Positions 1 to 6,529 of a stretch of 10,408 nucleotides of DNA are shown here, one piece after another. The stretch is from Bacillota bacterium (GTDB lineage: Bacteria > Bacillota > Clostridia > Lachnospirales > Lachnospiraceae): contig JAEZXP010000010.1 in the NCBI GenBank assembly GCA_023419655.1, positions 1 through 10,408 on the forward strand, read 5' to 3'. Position numbers and translations under genes: made by a program. The notes under the pieces are model-generated. The model ran no database searches. It was not told the origin of the DNA and saw only the letters and a list, made by a program, of their open reading frames with translations. Within the stretch, counting starts at the first letter, position 1, and each line of letters opens with the position of its first letter.

Positions 1-1639
1 TGCTTAATCCCTCATATTCCTTCTTTGATCTCCAATTGCTTACCTCAGTTTGGGTATCCGGATAATAATAGGGGGCATCATCCTGAACACTGGCAAGTGT
101 AAAACCGGCTGTGTCCAGTGCCGGCAGATAGGTAGAAAGAATCTTAAAGGTGGAGCCGGGCTGTCGTTTAGAGAAGGTAGCTCTGTTGAGAGTACGATTC
201 CCTGTCTTCTCACCGCGGCCTCCGATTATAGCCATTACATGGCCGGTATGCTGGTCCATGATTACGAAGGAGAGCTGCGGCTGTATGGTCATATTGACCT
301 TTTCTCCCAAGACAATATCGCCGTCCTCCAGCATGGCTTCTCTAAATTCGTCAATTCTTTTTTGCATGTCATCTTTGTCTTTAAATAAAAGGGAGAATTT
401 GCTTCCCTTATCATCAACATACAAATTATCCGGGTCCGGATAATCCTTAAAGAAATTTAGAAGGTCGTTTTTGTGATAGTGTATGGTGGTCTTTTCCGGG
501 TCGTTCTTTTGTATGGATAGCGCATAATTTAATTCCCAGAAGGATATACCGATTTCGGGGAAGAAGGATTCATCGGCGAATATCTCATCAACGATTCGCT
601 GTATAGTAGGGTCCTGAGTGGTTATAATCCTTAATCCTCCGCTATATAACAAATTGGAAGCCTGCGTCTGAGTATATCCCAGCTTATTTTGCAAATCCTT
701 AATAACCTGCTCAATCAGCTCATCGACAAAATAACTATAATACGAGGTTGATGCATACTCTTCATTCACTGTCTGGATTCGGGAATACACATCATCGGCC
801 ATGGCGTAATCATACTCTTCCTGTGTACACTTTCCGAGCTGAAGCATTTTTCTGAGAACGTCATTCTTTCGCACTTCGTTCTTTTCAGGATTGGTTATGG
901 GATTGTGGTATACGGGAAGCTGAGCGATGGCTGCCAGTACGGCTGCCTCCGACAGAGTAAGCTCCTGAACCTCCTTATTAAAATACCTCTTTGCCGCTGT
1001 CCTTACCCCATAGGTACCGGAGCCAAGGTTGATATTATTTAGATAGTATTCCAGAATCTGCGGCTTTTCTAATTTGTTTTCCAATTGAATGGCAAGATAT
1101 TGCTCCTGTATCTTACGTTCCATACGGTCTATGAATGTCAGCTCCATACCGCCGTCGAATACCTGATTCTTTAAAAGCTGCTGAGTAATGGTGCTGGCAC
1201 CTTGGTCGAAGTCTCCGCCGGCCTTGACACCCAGAACGAAAGCACGAAAGATACCCCTTACATCGATTCCGTCATGATCATAGAACCGCTCGTCCTCAAT
1301 GGCCACAAAGGCATCCTGTACTATTTTGGGGATTTGGTCAATCTCTATATATTCACGATTAGCATGGGCACCAACCAGCTGCTCAATAACATTGCTTTCG
1401 CTATCGTATACATAGGTAGTAAATCCCTTTGGGGCGACATCAATAAGAGAGATATTCGGGGCACTGTCAATCAACCCTTTTATATATCCCAGCCCTGCAT
1501 ATACGCCGATAATAGCAGTTACGACGACTGTGATTATAAACAAGCGGAAAAAAACAATCCGTAATTTTGAAGTAAGCCGTCTGGAAGTTGATTTTATATA
1601 TTGTTGTTTTTGTTCGATTCCTTTTTTACTATAATTCAT
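1..1639 (-). CDS. Penicillin-binding protein 1A-type (class A PBP), 3' end off the window
   Basis: Bifunctional peptidoglycan synthase: glycan polymerisation by a GT51 transglycosylase and crosslinking by a transpeptidase, anchored in the membrane and acting outside the cell. The N-terminal 546 codons are open without a break. A basic cytoplasmic tail is followed by one membrane helix at about residues 30-53. The GT51 motifs EDERFYDHDG (115-124, catalytic Glu115) and GASTITQQLLKN (147-158) follow. The transpeptidase domain begins near 450 and contains RQPGSTFK (492-499) with nucleophile Ser496 and Lys499. The SxN and KTG motifs would lie beyond base 1. Family members are usually 700-900 residues, so roughly a third is missing from view. 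The start at 1639 has a GGAG site 6-7 bases upstream. An in-frame ATG at 1651 overlaps that site and is less likely. The region from about 360 to 445, between the two catalytic domains, is the least conserved and was not assigned. Confidence 0.95.
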   Translation of the reverse strand, partial: MNYSKKGIEQKQQYIKSTSRRLTSKLRIVFFRLFIITVVVTAIIGVYAGLGYIKGLIDSAPNISLIDVAPKGFTTYVYDSESNVIEQLVGAHANREYIEIDQIPKIVQDAFVAIEDERFYDHDGIDVRGIFRAFVLGVKAGGDFDQGASTITQQLLKNQVFDGGMELTFIDRMERKIQEQYLAIQLENKLEKPQILEYYLNNINLGSGTYGVRTAAKRYFNKEVQELTLSEAAVLAAIAQLPVYHNPITNPEKNEVRKNDVLRKMLQLGKCTQEEYDYAMADDVYSRIQTVNEEYASTSYYSYFVDELIEQVIKDLQNKLGYTQTQASNLLYSGGLRIITTQDPTIQRIVDEIFADESFFPEIGISFWELNYALSIQKNDPEKTTIHYHKNDLLNFFKDYPDPDNLYVDDKGSKFSLLFKDKDDMQKRIDEFREAMLEDGDIVLGEKVNMTIQPQLSFVIMDQHTGHVMAIIGGRGEKTGNRTLNRATFSKRQPGSTFKILSTYLPALDTAGFTLASVQDDAPYYYPDTQTEVSNWRSKKEYEGLS

Positions 1640-1665
1640 AATAGTCTCCATCCTGATAATAAGCT

Positions 1666-1699
1666 GCGAATTTGTGCCAGGGCACAAATTCGCTTTTTT
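1666..1699 (+). terminator. Strong terminator-shaped hairpin upstream of the PBP gene
   Basis: Bases 1666-1677 pair perfectly with 1682-1693 (12 bp, loop CAGG), and six T follow at 1694-1699. On the + strand this is a textbook Rho-independent terminator. No + strand gene lies upstream of it. On the - strand the same hairpin sits in the leader of the PBP gene, 14-15 bases before its ribosome site, with the run as A rather than T, so it should not terminate PBP transcription. It may block antisense transcription, stabilise the PBP leader, or be left from a lost gene. Confidence 0.6.
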
Positions 1700-2054
1700 A
1701 TCCATTTTGCATAAACAATATATGGACTATAACGATAAGTAGAGTATATCAAATTATATGAATGAAATAAAGGATAATTTCGTTTCATCTCAATAATATC
1801 CAAAACATGGATAATAAATACATTATTAGATAGCAGTATTTTAATAATTCTAGATTAATCAAGCATTATTTACTCAATATACTGTATTTGACGACAATTT
1901 AGAGAAAAGAGATTCACAATACGTGGTGTTGTGTCGAAATATAACGAACACCATGGAATAGTGCGTTGGAATTTGCTTTATTTAATCATATGTTCAGTGT
2001 ATAATTATTTTTGTCAGTTGTTTTCGTGTGGTTTTTATTATTGGGGGTAATAAT
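1700..2054. other. AT-rich intergenic region between the divergent PBP and DUF6514-like genes
   Basis: No open frame of useful length and no RNA gene was recognised. The stretch holds the rightward promoter for the small gene at 2055, two possible Spo0A-box-like sites (1932-1938 and 1889-1897), and presumably a leftward promoter for the PBP gene. Leftward -10 candidates are TATAGT (1731-1726) with TTGATA (1752-1747) at a short 15-base spacing, and TATAAT (1758-1753) without a convincing -35. None is strong enough to call. Confidence 0.5.
1977..2005 (+). promoter_or_regulatory. Candidate sigma-A promoter for the DUF6514-like gene
   Basis: There is a perfect TATAAT at 2000-2005, with a weak TTTATT at 1977-1982 at a 17-base spacing. 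Transcription would start near 2012, about 43 bases before the ATG. The poor -35 suggests that an activator may help. A perfect TGTCGAA lies at 1932-1938, upstream of this promoter. Confidence 0.4.
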
Positions 2055-2345
2055 ATGAGAAAGATGAAATTACTGTTTAGTAATGAAATGACATTGGAGG
2101 ATGACAGAAAGATGCGACTAGAGTATAATCTTATGGAAAACCATAGCATTGAGAAGGAAGAACCTTATTATGGGATACAGATTATCAAGTATCTCGGTGA
2201 TGAACTTGAAATTGAAGAAATCAAAGGAATTTCAAGTTCAAGAGAAAAAGCAGAAGCCATTACCAGAATTCTTTTTCAGCATGGCGTGACGCCAATATCA
2301 ATGGTGGAGATCGTGGACGACATAATTACATTAGAAGCAGTATAA
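2055..2345 (+). CDS. Small acidic conserved protein, DUF6514-like
   Basis: Encodes 96 residues, with many Glu and Asp and no signal peptide, membrane helix or cysteine, so it is likely a soluble cytoplasmic protein. The layout resembles DUF6514 proteins of Clostridia as I recall them: a YYGIQI-type strand near residue 39, an IS-containing segment, a helix with EAITRILFQHG, and a closing P...MVEIVDD. No function is known to me. An ATG nine codons earlier (2028) is open, but the GGGGG run at 2043-2047 sits 7 bases before 2055 and would lie inside the longer form, so 2055 is chosen. It stands alone, with its own candidate promoter and a terminator hairpin at 2368. The family name is from memory and needs a profile search. 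Confidence 0.75.
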   Translation: MRKMKLLFSNEMTLEDDRKMRLEYNLMENHSIEKEEPYYGIQIIKYLGDELEIEEIKGISSSREKAEAITRILFQHGVTPISMVEIVDDIITLEAV

Positions 2346-2359
2346 TATAACAAGTATTT

Positions 2360-3019
2360 TTAAAACAGGTGTACTTTGCCATCAATAATTGCAAAGTATA
2401 CCTTTTCTAATTCATCAGCTGATACAGCACCGTTTGAGAGGTCGGCCAGTTTGTTCTGAAAGCTGTCAACCTTATCGATGGGTATCATCAAGTCCAGCGT
2501 GACAATCTCCGTATAATCCGAAGAAATAATCGAAAGATTTTCCTGATTCAAATAATACTGTATCTTACCAACCAGATTGTAATCCGTGGTAAGTTTCATA
2601 TGAACTGCGGGCTCCTTCCTGATAATGACACTTTTATCAAGGCCGCTGGAGGCTGCAGATTGGTATGCCTTTACAAGGCCGCCCGTACCAAGCAGGGTGC
2701 CCCCGAAGTAGCGGGTTACGACGACAACAAGATTCGTCAGTTCTCTTCCAAGCAGGACGTCAAGCATAGGCTTGCCTGCCGTCTGGCTGGGCTCACCGTC
2801 ATCGGAGCACCGCATAACAGGATTTTTGATGCCTATTACATAGGCATAGCAATTATGGGATGCATCCCAATATTTCTTTCTTAATTCATCAATAAATGCG
2901 AGTGCTTCCTCTTCCGTATCGACAGGACGGACAGTTGAAATAAACCTGGACTTTTTCATAACTATTTCGCCAATACCGCCCTCATGGATGGTGTTATAAG
3001 GCTCCAGGCTCAGTTCCAT
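2360..3019 (-). CDS. yigZ: YigZ/IMPACT family protein (UPF0029)
   Basis: A 219-residue protein, full length for the family. The N-terminal UPF0029 domain (about 14-130) holds KKSRFI (22-27), HNCYAY (55-60), SDDGEPSQTAGKPML (72-86) and the family signature VTRYFGGTLLGTGGLVKAY (101-119). A C-terminal DUF1949-type domain occupies about 140-205. Eukaryotic IMPACT affects GCN2-dependent translational control. The bacterial role is not firmly established, and a nucleic-acid or translation-related function is usually proposed. An AGGAGG site about 10 bases upstream supports the start, and an extended -10 promoter at 3052-3080 gives it its own transcript. It converges on the gene ending at 2345. Its last codons, including the KVYF and KVHLF segments, lie in an inverted repeat that can form a terminator. 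Confidence 0.95.
   Translation of the reverse strand: MELSLEPYNTIHEGGIGEIVMKKSRFISTVRPVDTEEEALAFIDELRKKYWDASHNCYAYVIGIKNPVMRCSDDGEPSQTAGKPMLDVLLGRELTNLVVVVTRYFGGTLLGTGGLVKAYQSAASSGLDKSVIIRKEPAVHMKLTTDYNLVGKIQYYLNQENLSIISSDYTEIVTLDLMIPIDKVDSFQNKLADLSNGAVSADELEKVYFAIIDGKVHLF
2368..2406. terminator. Bidirectional terminator inside the 3' end of yigZ
   Basis: Bases 2368-2379 pair with 2391-2402 (12 bp, one G-T wobble; 11-base loop). On the + strand TTTT follows at 2403-2406, serving the gene that ends at 2345. On the - strand the hairpin is followed by TGTTTTAAAAAT, serving yigZ. The right arm codes for YigZ residues around KVYF and the left arm for KVHL, so one sequence serves as both protein code and terminator. 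Confidence 0.6.
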
Positions 3020-3051
3020 ACGGCATATCCTCCTTCATCTGTGATGATTCC

Positions 3052-3080
3052 ATTATAGCAATACCCCAGGTAGTACGCAA
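3052..3080 (-). promoter_or_regulatory. Extended -10 promoter for yigZ
   Basis: Read leftward, TTGCGT (3080-3075), a 17-base spacer and TATAAT (3057-3052), the last preceded by TGC and so making an extended -10. Transcription would start near 3045, about 25 bases before the yigZ ATG. This is the best-formed promoter on the left side of the window. Confidence 0.6.
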
Positions 3081-3146
3081 GCCATACCGGACATAAAAAC
3101 ATATGTTTGCATTTTGGTATAATTGTGATATACTTTTTATAAGCGC

Positions 3147-3344
3147 TTACTCAGCGGACACAAATTGATTTTGCTGTGGGCTGTAACGATAGCCGATATC
3201 CGATAAGGAGGAAGTAAGCTGCTCCTTATTTAGCCGGAGGCTGTTACACAGCTCCTCCAATGTATGAAAGTCATTTCTAAGCTTTGTATTAATATAGCTT
3301 AACAGGATATAGGGGTCCTTTGGCAGTTCCATATAGATAACCAT
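3147..3344 (-). CDS. DUF4250 domain protein
   Basis: A 65-residue protein with the family pattern MELPKDPYILLSYINTKLR (residues 5-23) followed by a helix with LEELCNSL and a closing region around IGYRY and NQF. Such proteins are widespread in Clostridia and Bacteroidota. Their function is unknown to me. The predicted fold is a small helical, possibly helix-turn-helix-like domain, which is inference. The start at 3344 has GAGG 6 bases upstream. The internal methionine that would begin the usual MELPKDP form has no ribosome site at suitable distance, so the four extra residues MVIY are kept. Its promoter is divergent from that of rarA. No clear terminator follows, and readthrough towards yigZ is possible. 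Confidence 0.85.
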   Translation of the reverse strand: MVIYMELPKDPYILLSYINTKLRNDFHTLEELCNSLRLNKEQLTSSLSDIGYRYSPQQNQFVSAE

Positions 3345-3370
3345 GCCTTTCCTCTCATTCTTTACTAACT

Positions 3371-3398
3371 ATTATGACAAAATATTATAAAATTGCAA
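3371..3398 (-). promoter_or_regulatory. Candidate promoter for the DUF4250 gene
   Basis: Read leftward, TTGCAA (3398-3393), a 16-base spacer and CATAAT (3376-3371), preceded by TGT as an extended -10. Transcription would begin near 3364, about 20 bases before the start codon. The region is very AT-rich, so chance matches are likely. Confidence 0.4.
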
Positions 3399-3423
3399 TT
3401 ATAAATTTTAATAAAAGAGCGGT

Positions 3424-3429
3424 TATAAT
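3424..3429 (+). promoter_or_regulatory. Candidate -10 element for rarA
   Basis: A perfect TATAAT about 54 bases before the rarA GTG start. The hexamer at 17-base spacing (ATAAAT at 3401-3406) is a poor -35 and no extended TG is present. It is the only good -10 in the 140 bases upstream of rarA on this strand. Confidence 0.35.
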
Positions 3430-3482
3430 GGATGCTTTTGATATAAAGTATCCGTAACAGATGCTTCACAGGAGGCGGTATC

Positions 3483-4805
3483 GTGGATTTATTTGATTAC
3501 ATGAGAGACAATACGATGAAAAAAGAGGCACCCCTGGCTTCCAGGCTTCGCCCTTTGACCTTGGAGGAAGTGGTGGGACAGAAGCATATTATCGGGAAGG
3601 ATAAGCTTCTTTATCGTGCCATTAAGGCAGATAAGATAAGCTCGGTTTTATTCTATGGCCCTCCCGGGACAGGAAAGACCACACTGGCGAAGGTTATTGC
3701 CAATGCCACAAGCTCTATCTTTACCCAGATTAATGCCACCTCTTCCGGCAAGAAGGATATGGAGGCGGTGATTGCCGAAGCAAAGAATAACCTGGGTATG
3801 TATGGAAAGAGAACCATCCTGTTCATTGATGAGATTCATCGCTTCAATAAAAGCCAGCAGGATTATCTTCTGCCCTTCGTGGAGGACGGCACCATTGTGC
3901 TAATCGGAGCAACGACAGAGAATCCGTATTTTGAAGTGAATTCAGCTTTAATATCCAGGTCTATTATTTTTGAATTGAAGCCTTTGGAAAAAGAGGATAT
4001 AAAGGTACTGATATCAAGGGCGGTCGCTGACGAAGAACGGGGGCTGGGAGCCTATAAGGTCAAGCTTTATGAGGATGCCCTGGAATTTCTTGCGGATGTG
4101 GCGAATGGGGATGCAAGAGCGGCATTGAATGCCATCGAGCTGGGCGTTCTTACAACTGCCCGCTCGGAGGACGGATTTATTCATATTACAATCGGGATTG
4201 CATCGGAATGCATTCAGAAACGGGCCTTAAAATATGATAAGGACGGAGATAATCATTATGACACCATATCTGCCTTTATAAAGAGTATGAGAGGCTCTGA
4301 CCCGGATGCGGCAGTGTATTACCTTGCCCGGATGCTCTATGCAGGAGAAGAGGTAGCGTTCGTAGCAAGAAGGATTATGATATGTGCCGCGGAGGATGTG
4401 GGAAATGCAGACCCCAATGCTTTAGTGGTAGCGGTAAGTGCATCGCTTGCCGCAGAGAGGCTGGGCATGCCCGAAGCACAGATTGTATTGTCCCAGGCGG
4501 CGACATATGTGGCTTCCGCACCAAAAAGCAATGCTGCCGTTAACGCAATAGGAGCGGCGATGAAGGTGGTTGAGACAGAAAAGACGGCAACCATTCCGCC
4601 GTACCTAAAGGATGCTCATTATAAGGGAGCTGAAAAGCTGGGGCATGGAATCGGTTACAAGTATGCCCACAACTATAAGAATCATTACGTTAAGCAGCAG
4701 TATCTGCCGGACGAAATAAAGGACTATGTATTCTATGTTCCGTCTGACAACGGCTATGAAAAGACCATAAAAGAATATTTCAAAAGAATAAAAGAGGAAG
4801 AGTAG
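3483..4805 (+). CDS. rarA: Replication-associated recombination protein A, AAA+ ATPase (RarA/MgsA)
   Basis: Cytoplasmic clamp-loader-like ATPase that acts at stalled or gapped replication forks. It is 440 residues, the usual length. Residues 20-33 (SRLRPLTLEEVVGQ) are the family's N-terminal motif. Walker A is GPPGTGKT (59-66), Walker B is ILFIDEIHR (112-120, D116 and E117), sensor 1 is GATTEN (142-147), and an arginine finger is likely at R159 in LISRS. The C-terminal half carries the MgsA tetramerisation region, including GSDPDAA, YAGEEVAFVARR and CAAEDVG. The start is GTG, set by AGGAGG 7 bases upstream. The gene is separate from its neighbours: it diverges from DUF4250 and converges with the membrane protein gene at 4845. 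Its last codons (KEEE) form one arm of the terminator at 4793. Confidence 0.97.
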   Translation: MDLFDYMRDNTMKKEAPLASRLRPLTLEEVVGQKHIIGKDKLLYRAIKADKISSVLFYGPPGTGKTTLAKVIANATSSIFTQINATSSGKKDMEAVIAEAKNNLGMYGKRTILFIDEIHRFNKSQQDYLLPFVEDGTIVLIGATTENPYFEVNSALISRSIIFELKPLEKEDIKVLISRAVADEERGLGAYKVKLYEDALEFLADVANGDARAALNAIELGVLTTARSEDGFIHITIGIASECIQKRALKYDKDGDNHYDTISAFIKSMRGSDPDAAVYYLARMLYAGEEVAFVARRIMICAAEDVGNADPNALVVAVSASLAAERLGMPEAQIVLSQAATYVASAPKSNAAVNAIGAAMKVVETEKTATIPPYLKDAHYKGAEKLGHGIGYKYAHNYKNHYVKQQYLPDEIKDYVFYVPSDNGYEKTIKEYFKRIKEEE

Positions 4806-4830
4806 CTTACGGGTGGCTCTTCCTCTCTTT
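4793..4830. terminator. Bidirectional terminator between rarA and the membrane protein gene
   Basis: Bases 4793-4802 pair perfectly with 4817-4826 (AGAGGAAGAG with CTCTTCCTCT; 14-base loop). The left arm lies in the rarA coding end and the loop contains its stop codon. On the + strand a short CTTTAT follows. On the - strand the stem runs into TTTATTCTTTT, a better U-tract, so termination may be stronger leftward. The purine/pyrimidine arms make the stem only moderately stable. Confidence 0.5.
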
Positions 4831-4844
4831 ATAATCTGAACAAT

Positions 4845-5096
4845 TTATTTATCTGCATTATCTGTATCTTCCTCTGCCTCTTTCCCGGACCCGGTCCTCT
4901 TATGCACATACCTGTATACAGCTACAAAGGCATAAATCATAATGGGAATGACCACTGCCGAGAATACACTGGCCATGAATAACCCCGGATATTTATCAGA
5001 GAAAAAGATGCCTATGAACAAGGATATAAGATAGAGTGATAAAATGGCGGCAACACCGATAATTGCCGCTATTTTTTTTGCTTTGGATTTATTCAT
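4845..5096 (-). CDS. Small two-helix membrane protein of unknown function
   Basis: An 83-residue protein. A short basic N-terminus (KSKAKK) precedes a membrane helix at about 8-31. A short loop (SDKYPG, 33-38) and a second helix at about 40-62 follow. The tail is charged, first basic (RYVHKRTGSGK) and then very acidic (EAEEDTDNADK). By the positive-inside rule both ends probably face the cytoplasm. I do not recognise a named family, though small proteins of this layout are common in Lachnospiraceae. GGAGG 9 bases before the ATG supports the start, and a TTGATT/TATAGT promoter lies at 5146-5174. It converges on rarA and diverges from the 4-hydroxybutyrate operon, with nothing to link it to either. 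Confidence 0.75.
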   Translation of the reverse strand: MNKSKAKKIAAIIGVAAILSLYLISLFIGIFFSDKYPGLFMASVFSAVVIPIMIYAFVAVYRYVHKRTGSGKEAEEDTDNADK

Positions 5097-5145
5097 TGCG
5101 GATATCCTCCATTTAATCGGGTATCAGGTACCACTGTATACAGTA

Positions 5146-5174
5146 ACTATATAGAAAAATATCTAAAAAATCAA
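5146..5174 (-). promoter_or_regulatory. Candidate promoter for the small membrane protein gene
   Basis: Read leftward, TTGATT (5174-5169), exactly 17 bases, then TATAGT (5151-5146). Transcription would start near 5139, leaving a leader of about 43 bases. The -35 lies 14 bases from that of the divergent operon promoter, so the two may compete or share control. Confidence 0.45.
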
Positions 5175-5187
5175 GTATAGATTAACA

Positions 5188-5216
5188 TTGACAACATATA
5201 GAGACTATGATATTCT
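5188..5216 (+). promoter_or_regulatory. Promoter of the 4-hydroxybutyrate operon
   Basis: Perfect TTGACA at 5188-5193, a 17-base spacer, and TATTCT at 5211-5216 with TGA just before it (extended -10). Transcription would start near 5222, giving a leader of about 170 bases before 4hbD. A second candidate closer to the gene is TTGATT (5326-5331) with TATAAT (5347-5352), at a short 15-base spacing. It is less convincing but would give a leader of about 35 bases. Confidence 0.55.
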
Positions 5217-5393
5217 TTAAACATACAATATTAATACAATAGAACAGAAAAATAAGTTGTTTAAAGATACAAAAACATAATAATACGTAAAATGTTAAAT
5301 ATAAAGTAATACTATTGATTTAATCTTGATTATAAAAATCAGCCATTATAATTTTGATTACGGATAAATGGCAAAGGGATTGGAGGAACAGCA
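5217..5393 (+). other. AT-rich leader of the 4-hydroxybutyrate operon
   Basis: About 175 bases, very AT-rich, between the promoter and 4hbD. No known riboswitch, T-box or terminator/antiterminator pair could be recognised, and no long stem was found by eye. TTGATT occurs three times (5315-5320, 5326-5331, 5354-5359), which could be chance in such DNA or sites for a regulator. The ribosome site GGAGG is at 5382-5386. Confidence 0.4.
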
Positions 5394-6503
5394 ATGAAAC
5401 AATTAATGATAAGACCGGCGATTTATAAGTATTCAAAGGCAAAGGATTTTGCGGAGGAGTTCAATATCGGCGAGGGTGATTTAATCATTACAAATGAATA
5501 CATCTATAACCCTTATTTTTCACAGCTGAATTTAAGATGTGATGTTATTTATCAGGAGAAGTATGGAATGGGTGAGCCTTCCGATGAGATGGTAGAAGCG
5601 ATTTACAGGGATATAAAGGGTGATTACAAAAGAATAATTGCGATTGGCGGCGGGACGATTATTGACATCAGTAAGATTTTTGCCTTGAAGAATATCCTGC
5701 CGATTACGGATTTGTTTGACAAAAAGCTGGAGATTATCCGGGATAAAGAATTAATTCTTGTTCCTACAACCTGCGGGACGGGAAGTGAAGTAACGAACAT
5801 TGCTATTCTGGCGTTAAACAGCAAAAATACAAAGAAAGGCCTTGCGCTGGATGAGATGTATGCCGACAGTGCGGTGCTGATACCGGAGCTATTGGAAGGA
5901 CTGCCGTTTCGGTTCTTTGCGACCAGCTCCATCGATGCGCTGATTCATGCGGTCGAGTCGACCTTATCACCGAAAGGAAATGATATTACAAGGCTATTCG
6001 GATATAAGGCCGTCGAGATAATATTAGAAGGCTATAAAAAGATAGCCACAGACCAGGAAGCAAGAAAGCCCTTACTGGAATCCTTTCTGATGGCTAGCAC
6101 ATATGCGGGTATCGCTTTTGGAAATGCCGGCTGTGCGGCGGTTCATGCGCTTAGCTATCCCCTGGGCGCCAAATACCATGTTGCCCATGGAGAAGCCAAC
6201 TATGCAATATTTACAGGGGTCATGAAGAATTACATGGAACTGAAATCGGACGGTGAAATCGAAAGGCTGAATCAGTTTATAGCGGATATTCTGGGCTGTG
6301 ACACGGATAAGGTGTATGAGGAGCTGGAAAAATTACTGAACAATATTATTCAGAAGAAAGGCTTAAGAGAATATGGCGTATCCGAGGCGGACTTGTTTGA
6401 ATTTACGGATTCTGTCATGGTCAATCAGGGACGGCTTATGGCGAACAATTTTGCCAGACTTGATAAGGACAGGGTTTACAAGATATATAAGGAGCTATAT
6501 TAA
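5394..6503 (+). CDS. 4hbD: NAD-dependent 4-hydroxybutyrate dehydrogenase
   Basis: Iron-containing (group III) alcohol dehydrogenase that reduces succinate semialdehyde to 4-hydroxybutyrate in the cytoplasm. It has 369 residues and resembles Clostridium kluyveri 4HbD (371 residues, from memory) along its whole length, including EKYGMGEPSDEM (55-66). The nucleotide-binding GGGT (85-88, with D91) and PTTCGTGSEVTN (124-135) are present. Likely metal ligands are D181 and H185 (DALIH), H251 (VHALSYP) and H265 (HGEANY). GGAGG lies 7 bases before the ATG. It is the first gene of the operon, 26 bases before abfD. The neighbouring dehydratase and CoA-transferase fix the substrate far better than the family alone would. 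No gene supplying succinate semialdehyde (4-aminobutyrate aminotransferase or succinyl-CoA reductase) is in the window. Confidence 0.93.
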   Translation: MKQLMIRPAIYKYSKAKDFAEEFNIGEGDLIITNEYIYNPYFSQLNLRCDVIYQEKYGMGEPSDEMVEAIYRDIKGDYKRIIAIGGGTIIDISKIFALKNILPITDLFDKKLEIIRDKELILVPTTCGTGSEVTNIAILALNSKNTKKGLALDEMYADSAVLIPELLEGLPFRFFATSSIDALIHAVESTLSPKGNDITRLFGYKAVEIILEGYKKIATDQEARKPLLESFLMASTYAGIAFGNAGCAAVHALSYPLGAKYHVAHGEANYAIFTGVMKNYMELKSDGEIERLNQFIADILGCDTDKVYEELEKLLNNIIQKKGLREYGVSEADLFEFTDSVMVNQGRLMANNFARLDKDRVYKIYKELY

Positions 6504-6529
6504 AAATAATAAATCACAGGAGGAATGAA

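Noticed and set aside
50..443. Rightward reading frames of about 100 codons near the left edge
   Set aside because: They lie antisense to the PBP coding region, whose full translation shows GT51 and transpeptidase motifs. They lack ribosome sites and any recognisable protein features.
1202..1564. A 120-codon rightward frame
   Set aside because: It is antisense to the conserved N-terminal transglycosylase part of the PBP gene, so it is a shadow frame.
3138..3152. Palindrome TAAGCGCTTA at the end of the DUF4250 gene as a terminator
   Set aside because: It is only 10 bases with no loop and no proper U-tract, so it cannot form a useful terminator hairpin.
5251..5310. Possible Rex-type sites (TTGTTTAAAGATACAA and ATGTTAAATATAAAG) in the operon leader
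   Set aside because: Only one half-site resembles TTGTTAA in each case and the second half does not match, which is expected by chance in such AT-rich DNA.
5217..5393. A riboswitch or T-box in the leader of the 4-hydroxybutyrate operon
   Set aside because: No conserved core, long stems or terminator was visible; the stretch is almost entirely A and T.
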